The notes under the pieces were generated by a model, which ran no database searches, had not been told where the DNA came from, and was given only the letters and a program-made list of their open reading frames with translations. This document shows, piece after piece, positions 42,615 to 52,617 of a stretch of 64,000 bases of DNA. The DNA comes from Myroides odoratus. Lineage in GTDB: Bacteria; Bacteroidota; Bacteroidia; Flavobacteriales; Flavobacteriaceae. The stretch lies in assembly GCF_001549985.1 (NCBI RefSeq), contig NZ_LROZ01000011.1, positions 1 to 64,000 of the forward strand, written 5' to 3'. The position numbers and the translations under genes are program-made. Within the stretch, counting starts at the first letter, position 1. The number at the start of each line of letters is the position of its first letter.

Positions 42615-43775
42615 TTATAGCGTTCCTCTTAACTCTTGCTCGCGCTCAATTGATTCGAAAAGAGCCTTGAAGTTACCTGCACCGAATCCTCTTGCACCCA
42701 TTCTTTGAATAATTTCGAAGAATAAAGTTGGACGATCCTCTACTGGCTTCGTGAAGATTTGTAATAAATATCCTTCTTCATCAGCGTCAACTAAGATACT
42801 CAATTTTTGTAATTCTTTGATATCTTCTTTCATCATATCCATGTGAACACCTAAACGACCAGGAATTGCATCATAATATGCTTGTGGTGGAGCAGATAAA
42901 AACTCAACTCCTCTTGCTCTCATTTCACCAACTGTTTTGATGATATCATCTGTTGCAACAGCAATGTGCTGAACTCCAGGACCATTATAGAAATCCAAAT
43001 ATTCTTCTACTTGTGATCTTTTCGCTCCTTCAGCAGGCTCGTTGATTGGGAATTTAATACGTCCATTACCGTTTGACATTACTTTACTCATCAAAGCAGA
43101 ATATTCTGTATTAATTTGTTTGTCGTCAAAAGATAAAAAGTTTACGAATCCCATTACATCTTCGTACCATTTTACCCAAGTATTCATTTCATTCCATCCC
43201 ACGTTTCCTACCATATGATCCACGTATTTTAATCCAACTGGTGTTGGGTTATAATCGCTTTCCCATTTAACGAAACCAGGTAAGAATACACCATTGTAGT
43301 TTTTTCTTTCTACAAACATGTGAACAGTTTCTCCGTAAGTATAGATTCCTGCGCGAACTGTTTCACCAAATTCGTCTTTTTCAACAACTGGCTCCATGTA
43401 TGATTTAGCACCACGGCTTGTTGTTTCTTCGTATGCTTTACGTGCATCTTCTACCCAAAGTGCAACTACTTTAATTCCATCTCCGTGTTTTACGATATGG
43501 TCATTTAATTCAGACTCTGCTGTTAATGGTGTAGTTAAAACGATGCGGATTTTATCTTGTACTAATACGTAAGATGCTCTGTCTTTCACTCCTGTTTCTA
43601 ATCCTGCATACGCTAATGATTGGAAACCAAATGCTGTCTTGTAGAAGTGAGCCGCTTGTTTCGCGTTACCTACAATAAATTCAACGTAATCTGTTCCTAA
43701 CAAAGGCAAGAAATCTTGCGCTCCTTCAAATATTTTTTCTAAGCCAAATTCAACCGACTTTACTTCTTTACTCAT
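42615..43775 (-). CDS. hppD: 4-Hydroxyphenylpyruvate dioxygenase
   Basis: A 386-residue Fe(II) enzyme converting 4-hydroxyphenylpyruvate to homogentisate in tyrosine breakdown. The three iron ligands of the 2-His-1-Glu site can be seen: His in YVDHMVGNV, His in GVQHIAVATDDI and Glu in TLFFEIIQRMG. The conserved C-terminal GARGFGAGNFKALFESIE is present. It lies 49 bp after hmgA, forming a two-gene catabolic unit. Confidence 0.97.
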   Translation of the reverse strand: MSKEVKSVEFGLEKIFEGAQDFLPLLGTDYVEFIVGNAKQAAHFYKTAFGFQSLAYAGLETGVKDRASYVLVQDKIRIVLTTPLTAESELNDHIVKHGDGIKVVALWVEDARKAYEETTSRGAKSYMEPVVEKDEFGETVRAGIYTYGETVHMFVERKNYNGVFLPGFVKWESDYNPTPVGLKYVDHMVGNVGWNEMNTWVKWYEDVMGFVNFLSFDDKQINTEYSALMSKVMSNGNGRIKFPINEPAEGAKRSQVEEYLDFYNGPGVQHIAVATDDIIKTVGEMRARGVEFLSAPPQAYYDAIPGRLGVHMDMMKEDIKELQKLSILVDADEEGYLLQIFTKPVEDRPTLFFEIIQRMGARGFGAGNFKALFESIEREQELRGTL

Positions 43776-43824
43776 AATATAGTTTTTGTTGTTGTTTATT
43801 TATTCTCTTTACTCTTGTTGTTTG

Positions 43825-44985
43825 TTATTCTTCTAACCACGATTGGTAGTACTGTTCATCGGCAATCTTCATTGCTTCTTCCGTCACCATCAACGGTTTA
43901 AAAGTATCCACCATAACAGCTAATTCTTCTGTTACCGTCTTTCCGATTGAACGCTCTGCAGCACCTGGATGTGGTCCGTGTGGAATACCTGCAGGGTGTA
44001 ATGAAATATGACCTGGTGCGATATCATTACGACTCATAAAATCACCATCAACATAGTACAACACCTCATCACTGTCAATATTACTGTGATTGTAAGGAGC
44101 AGGAATAGCATCTGGGTGATAGTCGTATAATCTCGGCACAAAAGAACAAACGACGAAACCAGCAGTTTCGAATGTTTGATGTACTGGAGGTGGTTGGTGA
44201 ATACGCCCGGTAATCGGTTCAAAATCGTGAATAGAAAAGGCATACGGATAGTTGTAACCATCATAGCCTACGACGTCAAAAGGATGCGTTGCATACACCA
44301 TTTCGAAGATTTCATCTTGTTTTCTCAACTTGATTAAAAAATCTCCTTTTTCGTCATAGGTTTCTAGGTTTTCTGGACGACGGATATCTCTTTCACAGAA
44401 AGGAGCATGTTCCATCAATTGTCCAAACCAGTTTCTATAACGTTTAGGTGTATAAAATGGATGTTTAGATTCCACGATAAACAAACGATTATCTTCAGTA
44501 TCGAAATCCATTTTATAAATCATTCCTCTTGGAATAACTAAGTAGTCGCCGTATTTAAAGGTTAAGTTTCCTAAAAAAGTACGCAGGGTTCCTGATCCTT
44601 TATGGATAAAAATCAATTCATCAGAATCGGTATTCTTGTAGAAATAATCCTCCATTGATTTCTTAGGAGCCGCTAATACAATGGTACAGTCACTATTGGT
44701 CAAAACTGCTTTTCGGCTTTCTAAAAAATCATTTTCAGGTTCTACTTGGAATCCTCTTAGTCGGTAAGATTGAATGTTATTTGCTTTCGCAATTTTAGGC
44801 GCAACTGAATACTGTTTACGTATTTCTTTCACCTGTGTCGGTCGGTGTACATGGTACATATTTGTTGACATTCCGTCAAAACCAACTGTACCAAACAATT
44901 GTTCATAGTATAAGTCACCGTTTTCCTTACGGAAAATCGTATGACGTTTAGGGGGAATACTCCCTAAGCGATGATATAAAGGCAT
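43825..44985 (-). CDS. hmgA: Homogentisate 1,2-dioxygenase
   Basis: A 386-residue cupin-type iron enzyme opening the homogentisate ring to maleylacetoacetate. Recognised by MPLYHRLGSIPPKRHT, GTLRTFLGNLTFKYGDYLVIPRGMIY, NYPYAFSIHDFEPITGRIHQPPPVHQTFE and the HPAGIPHGPHPGA segment carrying iron ligands. It is shorter than the proteobacterial form (about 430) but typical of Bacteroidota. It precedes hppD in the same unit. Later steps (isomerase, fumarylacetoacetase) are not in the window. Confidence 0.95.
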   Translation of the reverse strand: MPLYHRLGSIPPKRHTIFRKENGDLYYEQLFGTVGFDGMSTNMYHVHRPTQVKEIRKQYSVAPKIAKANNIQSYRLRGFQVEPENDFLESRKAVLTNSDCTIVLAAPKKSMEDYFYKNTDSDELIFIHKGSGTLRTFLGNLTFKYGDYLVIPRGMIYKMDFDTEDNRLFIVESKHPFYTPKRYRNWFGQLMEHAPFCERDIRRPENLETYDEKGDFLIKLRKQDEIFEMVYATHPFDVVGYDGYNYPYAFSIHDFEPITGRIHQPPPVHQTFETAGFVVCSFVPRLYDYHPDAIPAPYNHSNIDSDEVLYYVDGDFMSRNDIAPGHISLHPAGIPHGPHPGAAERSIGKTVTEELAVMVDTFKPLMVTEEAMKIADEQYYQSWLEE

Positions 44986-45203
44986 AATTACTTATAGTTT
45001 TAAGGTTGGAAAAAAATGATATAAGTAAAAGTTTCTCATTCAGGATTTCTCTTGATCAGAAACTTAATGTAAGCCAATAAACCGTCCCATTGTATTTTCA
45101 TAATATCACAAATATCGAAATAAAAATGATATATCCAACTTGTTAACCAAATTTTATTTGCGTATTGCTAAAACACAAAGAGTTAAGTTGCTTTAATTCT
45201 TAA

Positions 45204-47432
45204 CTAAAACCAAAAGCCTACGGAGAAATAAGTATAGCTTCCACCTGTATCTGGGGAATAGCTGTATTTCACTTCAATAGGTCCAATCATCGTTTGCATC
45301 CCATACCCTATCGCATAACCCGAAAAATTTGATTTAAACAACCATTCAGACCCAGAAAAAATATCTTCCCCAACATTTGCTAGGTTTGCAGAAAAGTTGA
45401 TGTGATGCTTTTTAAAGATTTCATAATCTAAGTTCAGTGATCCTGTGATATATGAATTTCCAGCAATACTCAACAAATCATAACCATAAAAAGGAATAAG
45501 GTTATCGCGATCAGCAAATCCATATCCTCCTAAAAAATACATGAATCCCATAGAAGGTGTATTTCCAATGGTTGCTCCTACACGCGAACGCACATCGACA
45601 AACAGTTTATCTGCTAAACGAGTTGCATAGCCCAGATGTCCAGTAATCATGGAAAAGTTCTGAAAATTATCGAGGTAATCCGACGAGTAAAAGTAGTTTT
45701 TGTACTCTCCTTTAAACATAAATCCTTTGCGCGGAAAATACTTGTTGTCATACGTGTCAAAAGTAAAATTTGCAAATCCTCCCAGGTAAGTACTGCGATC
45801 AAAATTGCTTTCTTTTACATTCAGCGTATTGCTCTTAATATCAAAGTAACGATGCTCTAATCCTGCCGCTAAGAGGAATTTCTGTTGATAAAAAGTTTGA
45901 AAAACCAAGCGATTTTCTAAGTCTTTGTAATCGACATTAAACTTCGCAGGCAAACTAGCAAGATCAATATCAGAAGGCAATTCAAAATGGTCATTTTTCA
46001 ATAGCATTTTAAAGCGCAAGTCATGACTAAATTGATTGTATTTTGAATTGATTCCCACACTCCAATAAAATCCATTATCCACGAAATAATTAAAATTGTA
46101 ACGTACATTATCACCAACAGCAACATCTAAAGAAGCAACATCACTTTTCATCAATAGATTCTTCTGTGTTATGTTTAATAAGGCAGCTGATTTGTATAAC
46201 CCATCGTAGTGAACACCTAATTTTAAATAGCGTTTCGTTGGGTTTTCAACTAGGTCTAAAACCAATTCATCTCCCGCTCCATTCGCATCAAACCGATAGG
46301 ATATACTGCTAAAGTTGTCCGTTCCGTTCAGCTGATCGATTCCCTTTTCAAGTTCATCAAACGTCACCATACTATTGGGTTTAAACCCTAACTTTCCGTG
46401 AACATAACGTTGTGTATATCGAGTTAATCCATTAATATCAATCGAATTTACATAAATTTTATCGGTGTATTTCGGTACAAATTGCTTCTGCAACACATCC
46501 TTTTTCCCGCCAATTTTCTTGATTTCATCCAATTTCGTTTCAGCTGCTGCAACTCCACGTTGGATGATTGCTTTTCCTTCTTCAAAAGAGACTACGGTAT
46601 AGCCCGAGATATCGGGTTTGATGTAAATATCGGTTTCTCCAATCTTATTCTTCATCTGATTAATGGTTGAATAATTGGAAATCTGCAACAACACATCCGC
46701 AGCGCCACTGATAGCATCTATATCTTTTAATCCATCTTGAACATCGACTCCAATCACAATATCCGCGCCCAATGCTTTAAGCTCTTCAATCGGGTAATTA
46801 TTGACAATTCCCCCATCAATTAAGTGTTTATCATCAATTAAAACAGGTGCAAATAAAGAGGGAAAAGCCCCACTCGCCAAGATGGCTTGAGGTAAATATC
46901 CAGAGTCAATCAAAACAGGTTTTCCTGTTTCAATATTCGTTGCCACACAAAGAAACGGAATGTTGAGATCATTAAAATCACGCACATGTCGAACATGCGC
47001 TAATAATCTATTCATCAAGTTGTAGTTGTACATACCTCGCGAAAACGCTTTAGGTAATCCAATCTTAAACTTATCAAAGGGTAACGTTAAGGCGTAAATT
47101 TCGTCGTTTTTCTTTTCGTAAAATGATTTAGAAATACGAGGAATATAGTCTCTAATTAGCGCTGTAGCATCAATACTACTAAAGATAGAATCCAATTCTG
47201 AAGCGGTATACCCAGAAGCGTATAATCCCCCTACAATAGCCCCCATACTCGTTCCTGTAATATAGTCTACTTGTACGCCTTGTTCTTCTAACACTTTTAA
47301 TACGCCGATATGCGCAAGTCCTTTTGCACCACCACCACTCAACACCACTCCAACTTTAGGGCGATCTTCTTCTTGGGCAAAACTCGTACCTGCCGCTAAT
47401 ACTATTGCTAATAATGCTATAATTCTGCGCAT
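45204..47432 (-). CDS. Patatin-like phospholipase with outer-membrane barrel (PlpD/type Vd-like)
   Basis: 742 residues: signal peptide (ending SFAQ), patatin domain (about 25-310) with oxyanion loop GGGAKG (33-38), nucleophile Ser62 in GTSMG and Asp206 in DGG, then a POTRA-like segment (about 330-400, IYVNSIDINGLTRYTQRYVHGKLGF) and a C-terminal barrel of the Omp85 type ending in FSVGFWF. Both catalytic residues are intact, so it is likely an active lipase at the surface or periplasm. It follows uvrC by 25 bp and is probably co-transcribed. Confidence 0.93.
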   Translation of the reverse strand: MRRIIALLAIVLAAGTSFAQEEDRPKVGVVLSGGGAKGLAHIGVLKVLEEQGVQVDYITGTSMGAIVGGLYASGYTASELDSIFSSIDATALIRDYIPRISKSFYEKKNDEIYALTLPFDKFKIGLPKAFSRGMYNYNLMNRLLAHVRHVRDFNDLNIPFLCVATNIETGKPVLIDSGYLPQAILASGAFPSLFAPVLIDDKHLIDGGIVNNYPIEELKALGADIVIGVDVQDGLKDIDAISGAADVLLQISNYSTINQMKNKIGETDIYIKPDISGYTVVSFEEGKAIIQRGVAAAETKLDEIKKIGGKKDVLQKQFVPKYTDKIYVNSIDINGLTRYTQRYVHGKLGFKPNSMVTFDELEKGIDQLNGTDNFSSISYRFDANGAGDELVLDLVENPTKRYLKLGVHYDGLYKSAALLNITQKNLLMKSDVASLDVAVGDNVRYNFNYFVDNGFYWSVGINSKYNQFSHDLRFKMLLKNDHFELPSDIDLASLPAKFNVDYKDLENRLVFQTFYQQKFLLAAGLEHRYFDIKSNTLNVKESNFDRSTYLGGFANFTFDTYDNKYFPRKGFMFKGEYKNYFYSSDYLDNFQNFSMITGHLGYATRLADKLFVDVRSRVGATIGNTPSMGFMYFLGGYGFADRDNLIPFYGYDLLSIAGNSYITGSLNLDYEIFKKHHINFSANLANVGEDIFSGSEWLFKSNFSGYAIGYGMQTMIGPIEVKYSYSPDTGGSYTYFSVGFWF

Positions 47433-47457
47433 AGTTATCCTTTTTTATTCTACTAAT

Positions 47458-49248
47458 TTAGTTTAAATGTTCCAATAAAACTTTAGTTTTTGCTTTTCCA
47501 ATCACACTTTCTATTTCTTCTACTGGTGCTTCCTTGAGTCGCTTAATCGATTTAAAATGATTCATCAACTTCGTTTTTGTTTTTTCTCCAATGCCAGGCA
47601 CCTCATCCAATCGGCTCGTAATCGCATTTTTACTGCGTTGATTGCGGTGGAACGTTAATCCAAAGCGATGGGCCTCATCTCGAAGATGAATAATTACTTT
47701 CATCGTTTCTGATCGCTTATCCAAGTAAAGCGGATAACTATCTCCAGGATAAAAAATTTCTTCTAAGCGTTCCGCCAAACTGATGATTGGAATTTTCCCT
47801 CTTAGTCCTAATTTTTCTAAACTCTTTAGGGCAACACCCAGCTGTCCTTTTCCCCCATCAATAACAATAAGATCCGGTAATGCTTCTTTTTCTTCGAGTA
47901 AACGCTTATATCTTCGAAAGACAATTTCTTCCATGGAAGCAAAATCATTTGGGCCTTCAACCGTCTTGACATTAAAATGACGGTAATCTTTTTTACTTGG
48001 TTTACCATCTTTGAAGACGACACAAGCGGCAACAGGATTGGTTCCTTGAATATTCGAGTTATCAAAACACTCAATATGACGTGGTTCTTTTGGCAAGCGC
48101 AAGTCTTTCATCATCTGCTGCATAATACGCTTCACATGTCGATCTGGATCCACAATTTTAATTTGTTTCAATTGATCCATGCGATAAAATTTGGCATTGC
48201 GTTCTGATAAATCCAACAGCGCTTTTTTATCGCCCATTTTGGGTACCGTCACTTTAATCTGTTCTCCTAAATCTAAATCAAAAGGAACGAGAATCTCTTT
48301 GGTTAGCAATTCAAACCTACTGCGTATCTCTATGATCGCTAAAGCCAATAATTCTTCATCTGTTTCCTCTAATTTCTTTTTTAACTCTAAGTTATGAGAG
48401 CGAATAATCGCCCCGTATGAAACTTGCAAAAAGTTGACATACGCATTGGTTTCATCAGAGATAATAGAAAACACATCCACATTGCCAATTTTTGGATTGA
48501 CGATGGTTGATTTCGCTTGATAGTTTTCAAGTAATTCTATCTTTTCTTTGATTTGTTGTGCTTCTTCAAAACGCATGTCTGTTGCCAATTCCAACATATA
48601 GGCTTTAAATCCTTTTAGACTTTCTTTGAAGTTTCCTTTTAGGATATCTCGTATTTCGGTGATTTTCTTATCGTATTGGATAGTCGTTTCATAGGCTTCA
48701 CAAGGTCCTCCGCAATTGCCGATGTGGTATTCTAAACAAACTTTAAACTTTTCACTTCGGATATTCTGCAAGGACAAATCATAACTGCAGGTACGAATAG
48801 CGTAAAGTTCTTTGATAAGCTCCATGAGCGTATTCACGGTTTTGATACTCGTATAGGGTCCATAGTATTCTGAACCATCTTTCACCATACGACGCGTAAC
48901 AAACACTCGAGGGAAAGGTTCTTTTTTAATACAAATCCACGGATAGGACTTGTCATCCTTTAATAGGACATTATAACGAGGCTGCAATTGTTTGATTAAA
49001 TTGTTTTCCAACAGCAACGCATCCGTTTCCGTTGGCACAACTATATGCTTAATCTTCACAATTTTTTTGACTAATACATTGGTCTTTGCATTATCGTGAA
49101 TTTTATTAAAGTAAGAGCTCACCCTTTTTTTCAAGTTCTTCGCCTTACCAACATATAAAATCTTACCTTCTTTATCAAAATACTGATACACACCAGGTTG
49201 ATCTGGTAAGGTTTGTATTTGTAACGCTAACTCTTCTTTTACTTGCAT
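47458..49248 (-). CDS. uvrC: Excinuclease ABC subunit C
   Basis: A 596-residue nucleotide-excision repair nuclease. N-terminal GIY-YIG domain (PGVYQYFDKEGKILYVGKAKNLKKR), the Cys cluster near CLEYHIGNCGGPC, UVR motif (FEEAQQIKEKIELLE), RNase H-like 5' nuclease domain (ECFDNSNIQGTNPVAACVVF, DLIVIDGGKGQL), and C-terminal helix-hairpin-helix (LDEVPGIGEKTKTKLMNHF). First gene of the uvrC-patatin unit with an exact consensus promoter. Confidence 0.98.
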   Translation of the reverse strand: MQVKEELALQIQTLPDQPGVYQYFDKEGKILYVGKAKNLKKRVSSYFNKIHDNAKTNVLVKKIVKIKHIVVPTETDALLLENNLIKQLQPRYNVLLKDDKSYPWICIKKEPFPRVFVTRRMVKDGSEYYGPYTSIKTVNTLMELIKELYAIRTCSYDLSLQNIRSEKFKVCLEYHIGNCGGPCEAYETTIQYDKKITEIRDILKGNFKESLKGFKAYMLELATDMRFEEAQQIKEKIELLENYQAKSTIVNPKIGNVDVFSIISDETNAYVNFLQVSYGAIIRSHNLELKKKLEETDEELLALAIIEIRSRFELLTKEILVPFDLDLGEQIKVTVPKMGDKKALLDLSERNAKFYRMDQLKQIKIVDPDRHVKRIMQQMMKDLRLPKEPRHIECFDNSNIQGTNPVAACVVFKDGKPSKKDYRHFNVKTVEGPNDFASMEEIVFRRYKRLLEEKEALPDLIVIDGGKGQLGVALKSLEKLGLRGKIPIISLAERLEEIFYPGDSYPLYLDKRSETMKVIIHLRDEAHRFGLTFHRNQRSKNAITSRLDEVPGIGEKTKTKLMNHFKSIKRLKEAPVEEIESVIGKAKTKVLLEHLN

Positions 49249-49267
49249 CTACTCTGTAATTTAGTAA

Positions 49268-49297
49268 CAAAAATAAAGCTTAAAATTAGGACGGCAA
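49268..49297 (-). promoter_or_regulatory. Promoter of uvrC
   Basis: On the - strand: TTG (49297-49295), 19-base spacer, TATTTTTG (49275-49268), 19 bases before the ATG at 49248. Exact fit to the flavobacterial pattern. Confidence 0.75.
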
Positions 49298-49375
49298 AAG
49301 ATGCTTTCCTAAAACGTAGTATTCTTGGTTGAAATTCCAACATTTATCTATAAGAGAATCTCCATGGCAATCAAT

Positions 49376-49405
49376 AAAAAAAGGTGTTCGATTGAACACC
49401 CTTTT
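49376..49405 (-). terminator. Terminator of the small membrane protein gene
   Basis: Stem GGTGTTC/GAACACC (49383-49389 with 49394-49400), loop GATT, T run on the - strand from the A tract at 49376-49382. Confidence 0.8.
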
Positions 49406-49524
49406 TACCATCTAAATTAATCAATTATAATGGATATAATTCCTCTGTTTTTTTACCCGTCTAAAACGATAAAGCTTACTATTTTTTGCCTTATTTGTTG
49501 ATTTACTGATTATCGTATTAAAAG

Positions 49525-49689
49525 TTAAGGCTTCGCCTTGAACAACTTAACACTGATCCCCAAAACCAGAATCATACAAACAATGGCAACCCAAAACCAG
49601 GCCGGTGGAAACACCCAAAAGTTCATCCCTGCCCATAGTAGCAATAACACTGCAAATATTTTAAACCGATAGGTAATTATAAGTTCCAT
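49525..49689 (-). CDS. Small two-helix membrane protein
   Basis: A 54-residue reading from the ATG at 49689: MELIITYRFK, then helix about 9-27 (IFAVLLLLWAGMNFWVF), a PPAW turn, a second helix about 31-48 (WFWVAIVCMILVLGISV) and a basic tail KLFKAKP. Helical hairpin topology, good codon pattern and a terminator 120 bases downstream support a real gene. No family is recognised. The same-strand lipoprotein gene upstream ends 147 bp away. Too short for routine ORF calling. Confidence 0.65.
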   Translation of the reverse strand: MELIITYRFKIFAVLLLLWAGMNFWVFPPAWFWVAIVCMILVLGISVKLFKAKP

Positions 49690-49836
49690 TACTATTTTTA
49701 CTTTCTAAGGATATTAGTATTTATTTCACTCTCATGTACCCTCTTCTTTGTGTATTTTCTCTTTTTTTATCAATTACTTTGTTTCTGACCAGCATTCCGG
49801 ACTGCTAGCTCTATAGAAACAACACTTATTGATTTC

Positions 49837-50436
49837 TTAATTTACTTTTTCAATTTTTTCTACTTTTTTAACTTCACGGGCTAATACAGTAAACACCACT
49901 GCACGAGCTGCCCCTTGTTGATACCCATAAGCAAAAGCTAGAGGTCTTGTTCCATTCCAATCATCATCAGGATCATTTTTGTCAATTAAGAATTGTAACA
50001 ATTTTACTTCCTTGGGAAGTAATCCTATTTCCTTTTGAGGATCGACAGTCAAAGGACTATGATCAACCAATAATTCTTTTAAATATTTTTTTGCCGTTGG
50101 AGAATAATTCATTTCATTAATTAACTGGAGTGCATCCATAGTCATAACCTCATTTAACTCCGATACAGTTGGCGACGTATACTCTGGTTTAATTATCGAA
50201 AGAAAATCTGCATTAGCAAAAGCAATACTTTCTACCTGAGAGATAAGTTGCAACTTACTAGAATAAGCACTCGTACTTTCAGACGATTTTTCAATATCAT
50301 CAATCAACGTACCCCAATTCACTTGTGGAATCGTTTGAATTATATTTTCTTTTTGTATTGATCCTGTTCCCTCTTCTTCTGTACTACATGAAGCAAACAA
50401 TACAGCTAATACTGCGCAGATATAAATCTTTTTCAT
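49837..50436 (-). CDS. Lipoprotein of unknown function
   Basis: A 199-residue lipoprotein (FASC, Cys17) with a mostly helical body. Notable: DPDDDWNGTRPLAFAYGYQQGAARAVV, where an acidic DWN-x-x-R segment precedes an Ala/Gly-rich helix, and a charged tail (REVKKVEKIEKV). It reminds me of a group of Bacteroidota lipoproteins with a DWxKxRI motif near the C-terminus, but I cannot name it. It is divergent from the TPR-AraC regulator gene across 328 bp. Confidence 0.7.
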   Translation of the reverse strand: MKKIYICAVLAVLFASCSTEEEGTGSIQKENIIQTIPQVNWGTLIDDIEKSSESTSAYSSKLQLISQVESIAFANADFLSIIKPEYTSPTVSELNEVMTMDALQLINEMNYSPTAKKYLKELLVDHSPLTVDPQKEIGLLPKEVKLLQFLIDKNDPDDDWNGTRPLAFAYGYQQGAARAVVFTVLAREVKKVEKIEKVN

Positions 50437-50764
50437 AGTTTTGCTTTTTAAATCAAATGTTCTTTTTCTTATTCAACTCAAATAATTCATCGTTGCTTAA
50501 TCTTGCAATTCTGATAATTTCAAAACAAACTTAAGAGGCTTTTTAAAAAAGCACAAATTTTTACTTCTTAAGCAAAGGAAGTATTGTAATTACTAGGGTT
50601 GATTTTGTAAAAAACACTGATTTTAAGCCTATTACACATTTTAAATTACTGTGAAAGGAAAATTTATCAATCAGAGGGAAAAATTGTAAAAACCATGATT
50701 ATCAACACTTTATAAAACACAAAAAAGCATTAACTTTAATACGACACCTTCTAAACCTCAATAA
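50437..50764. other. Divergent AT-rich intergenic region
   Basis: 328 bp between the divergent lipoprotein and regulator genes, with no gene. Near-matches to the -7 box lie on each side (AACATTTG on the - strand at 50454-50461; TAACTTTA on the + strand at 50731-50738), each one base off consensus. Nothing else is recognised. Confidence 0.5.
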
Positions 50765-52540
50765 ATGTTTTTAAAAAAACTCTTGTCTTTCACTTTTATA
50801 ACTTTTAGTTGTTATTTTTCTTGCACCCTATCTGCTCAAACTAAGACAGACTATAAAAATTGGTCCCTATCAGAATTGCTTTTTAGTATCAATTCCGACT
50901 TATTGAGTCCAACAGATAAAGAAATTTATCTTGATTATTACCTTCAAAAAGCAAAAGAAGAAAAAGCTTCAGACGATGTTATTATTGGGTATCGCAAAAA
51001 GATTTTATTAGCAAAAAATTATGAGACACAAAAACAATATGCCGATAGTTTACTTCATTTTACTCAGCAATTAAAAAATATTCAAGCCATAGGTTCAGCA
51101 TATAATGTTAAAGGTTATGTAGAATATCTCAATAAAAATTATAAAAAGGCATTAGAATACAATTTAAATGCTGAAGAATATCTAAAACAATCTGAAGACG
51201 AATACACCTTAAACAAGGTTAAGAGTTCTATTGGATCCATGTACTATCATTTGGAAGAATATGACAAATCAGAAAAAGCAACTAAAGAAGCTTTGTTGTA
51301 TTACCAAAGCCAACTCAAGGACACTAGCAATGCATATAACAACCTGAGAGGTTATATTACTAATTTATTTTCGTTAAGTAAGACCAACTTTCGTCAGCAA
51401 AAAAACGATACAATTCAGTTATTAATTAGCAAAGGTTATGAAGCTGCCAATCAACTTAAGTCTAAAGATAAAGTACTTGAAACCGCCTATTTTGATTTAA
51501 TCAATGGCATGTACAACCATCAATTAAAACAATATCGAGTTTCCGATTCTCTTCTGAATAAAGCCTTAATTCCCATTCAAAATAACAGAGATTTTGCCAA
51601 TGAGCATCTCCTTTATTTGTATCTAGGCAAAAATGCTTGGGAAACGAACGACAAAGACAAAGCTTTATCTTATTTTGAAAAAATAGAGCACCTCTATCAA
51701 GACAAACAATTTGCCAATGTCGAGTTAAGTGAAGCTTTTAACTATCTCATCACCTACTATCAAGATAAAAAAGATCTTGAAAAAGAGTTGTACTATACTA
51801 AATTGCTAATGACGCTCTCATCCGAACTTCACAAGAGTAATACTAAACTTAGTTCGTATATGCACACCCACTTGGATACAAAACAATTAGAAGCGTCACA
51901 GAAAAAATTAGAATATGAGCTCGCTAGAAGTAAATCAAAAATAAAAGGATTATATGGTCTAGTTACTGTACTTATTTTGGTTGTATTTATTGGTCTTATT
52001 TACTATCAGAAGAAACAGCAGGTGCTTCAATCACAGTATAAACAATTGATTCATCAATCACCCAAAGAGACTGTATCATTATTAGAACACGTTCAACAAA
52101 ATAGAATTGACGCTCTACCGCTTATTGAAATACCAGAAGCTAATACCCTATTAAGTACCAATCAAGTATTAATCAAAAAGTTAATAGATTTCGAAAACAA
52201 AAAAGGATTCTTACAAAAGATTACACAGGATGAATTGGCTCGACAATTTGGGACAAATCGCAATACGCTATCTAAATTCTTCAATGAAGAAAAAAACATT
52301 AGTTTTTCCGATTATCTCAAGCGACTTCGCATTCAACATGCTGTACGAGAATTAACCTATAATCCCAAGTTGCACTTGCTTAATCTCAATGGTTTAGCGG
52401 ACGAATTTGGTTTTGGAAACTCTAAGAGCTTTTCGACTGCCTTTAAAGAAATAACAAAAATATCAGTGACGGATTTTATTAAAATGCGTCAACAAGATGA
52501 AGATTTCAAAGAGATGGACCAAAGTAAAACTGCTCTTTAA
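50765..52540 (+). CDS. Membrane-bound TPR-containing AraC-family regulator
   Basis: 591 residues: signal peptide or anchor (about 1-24), a periplasmic run of TPR-like helical pairs (about 60-370; AIGSAYNVKGYVEYLNKNYKKALEYNLNAEEYL is typical), a coiled stretch, one membrane helix (about 395-415, LYGLVTVLILVVFIGLIYY) and a cytoplasmic AraC-type DNA-binding domain (about 480-580; ARQFGTNRNTLSKFFNEEKNISFSDYLKRLRI and the second helix-turn-helix LADEFGFGNSKSFSTAFKEI). Such proteins sense an envelope signal directly. The target is unknown; the divergent lipoprotein gene is the obvious candidate. Confidence 0.9.
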   Translation: MFLKKLLSFTFITFSCYFSCTLSAQTKTDYKNWSLSELLFSINSDLLSPTDKEIYLDYYLQKAKEEKASDDVIIGYRKKILLAKNYETQKQYADSLLHFTQQLKNIQAIGSAYNVKGYVEYLNKNYKKALEYNLNAEEYLKQSEDEYTLNKVKSSIGSMYYHLEEYDKSEKATKEALLYYQSQLKDTSNAYNNLRGYITNLFSLSKTNFRQQKNDTIQLLISKGYEAANQLKSKDKVLETAYFDLINGMYNHQLKQYRVSDSLLNKALIPIQNNRDFANEHLLYLYLGKNAWETNDKDKALSYFEKIEHLYQDKQFANVELSEAFNYLITYYQDKKDLEKELYYTKLLMTLSSELHKSNTKLSSYMHTHLDTKQLEASQKKLEYELARSKSKIKGLYGLVTVLILVVFIGLIYYQKKQQVLQSQYKQLIHQSPKETVSLLEHVQQNRIDALPLIEIPEANTLLSTNQVLIKKLIDFENKKGFLQKITQDELARQFGTNRNTLSKFFNEEKNISFSDYLKRLRIQHAVRELTYNPKLHLLNLNGLADEFGFGNSKSFSTAFKEITKISVTDFIKMRQQDEDFKEMDQSKTAL

Positions 52541-52564
52541 AAACAATCCGTTACAGCGACGATA

Positions 52565-52604
52565 AAAAAATGCCCCAAAAGGTTGACCTTTTGGGGCATT
52601 TTTT
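52565..52604. terminator. Bidirectional terminator, regulator and cyclo-ligase genes
   Basis: A perfect 18-bp stem (52565-52582 with 52587-52604, core TGCCCCAAAAGG), loop TTGA, with A/T ends; the strongest hairpin in the window, between convergent genes. Confidence 0.95.
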
Positions 52605-52617
52605 GCTTTCATCACTT

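Noticed and set aside
45181..45203. Terminator after the patatin gene (GTTAAG/CTTAAC hairpin)
   Set aside because: Only six paired bases and a poor T run; not strong enough to list.
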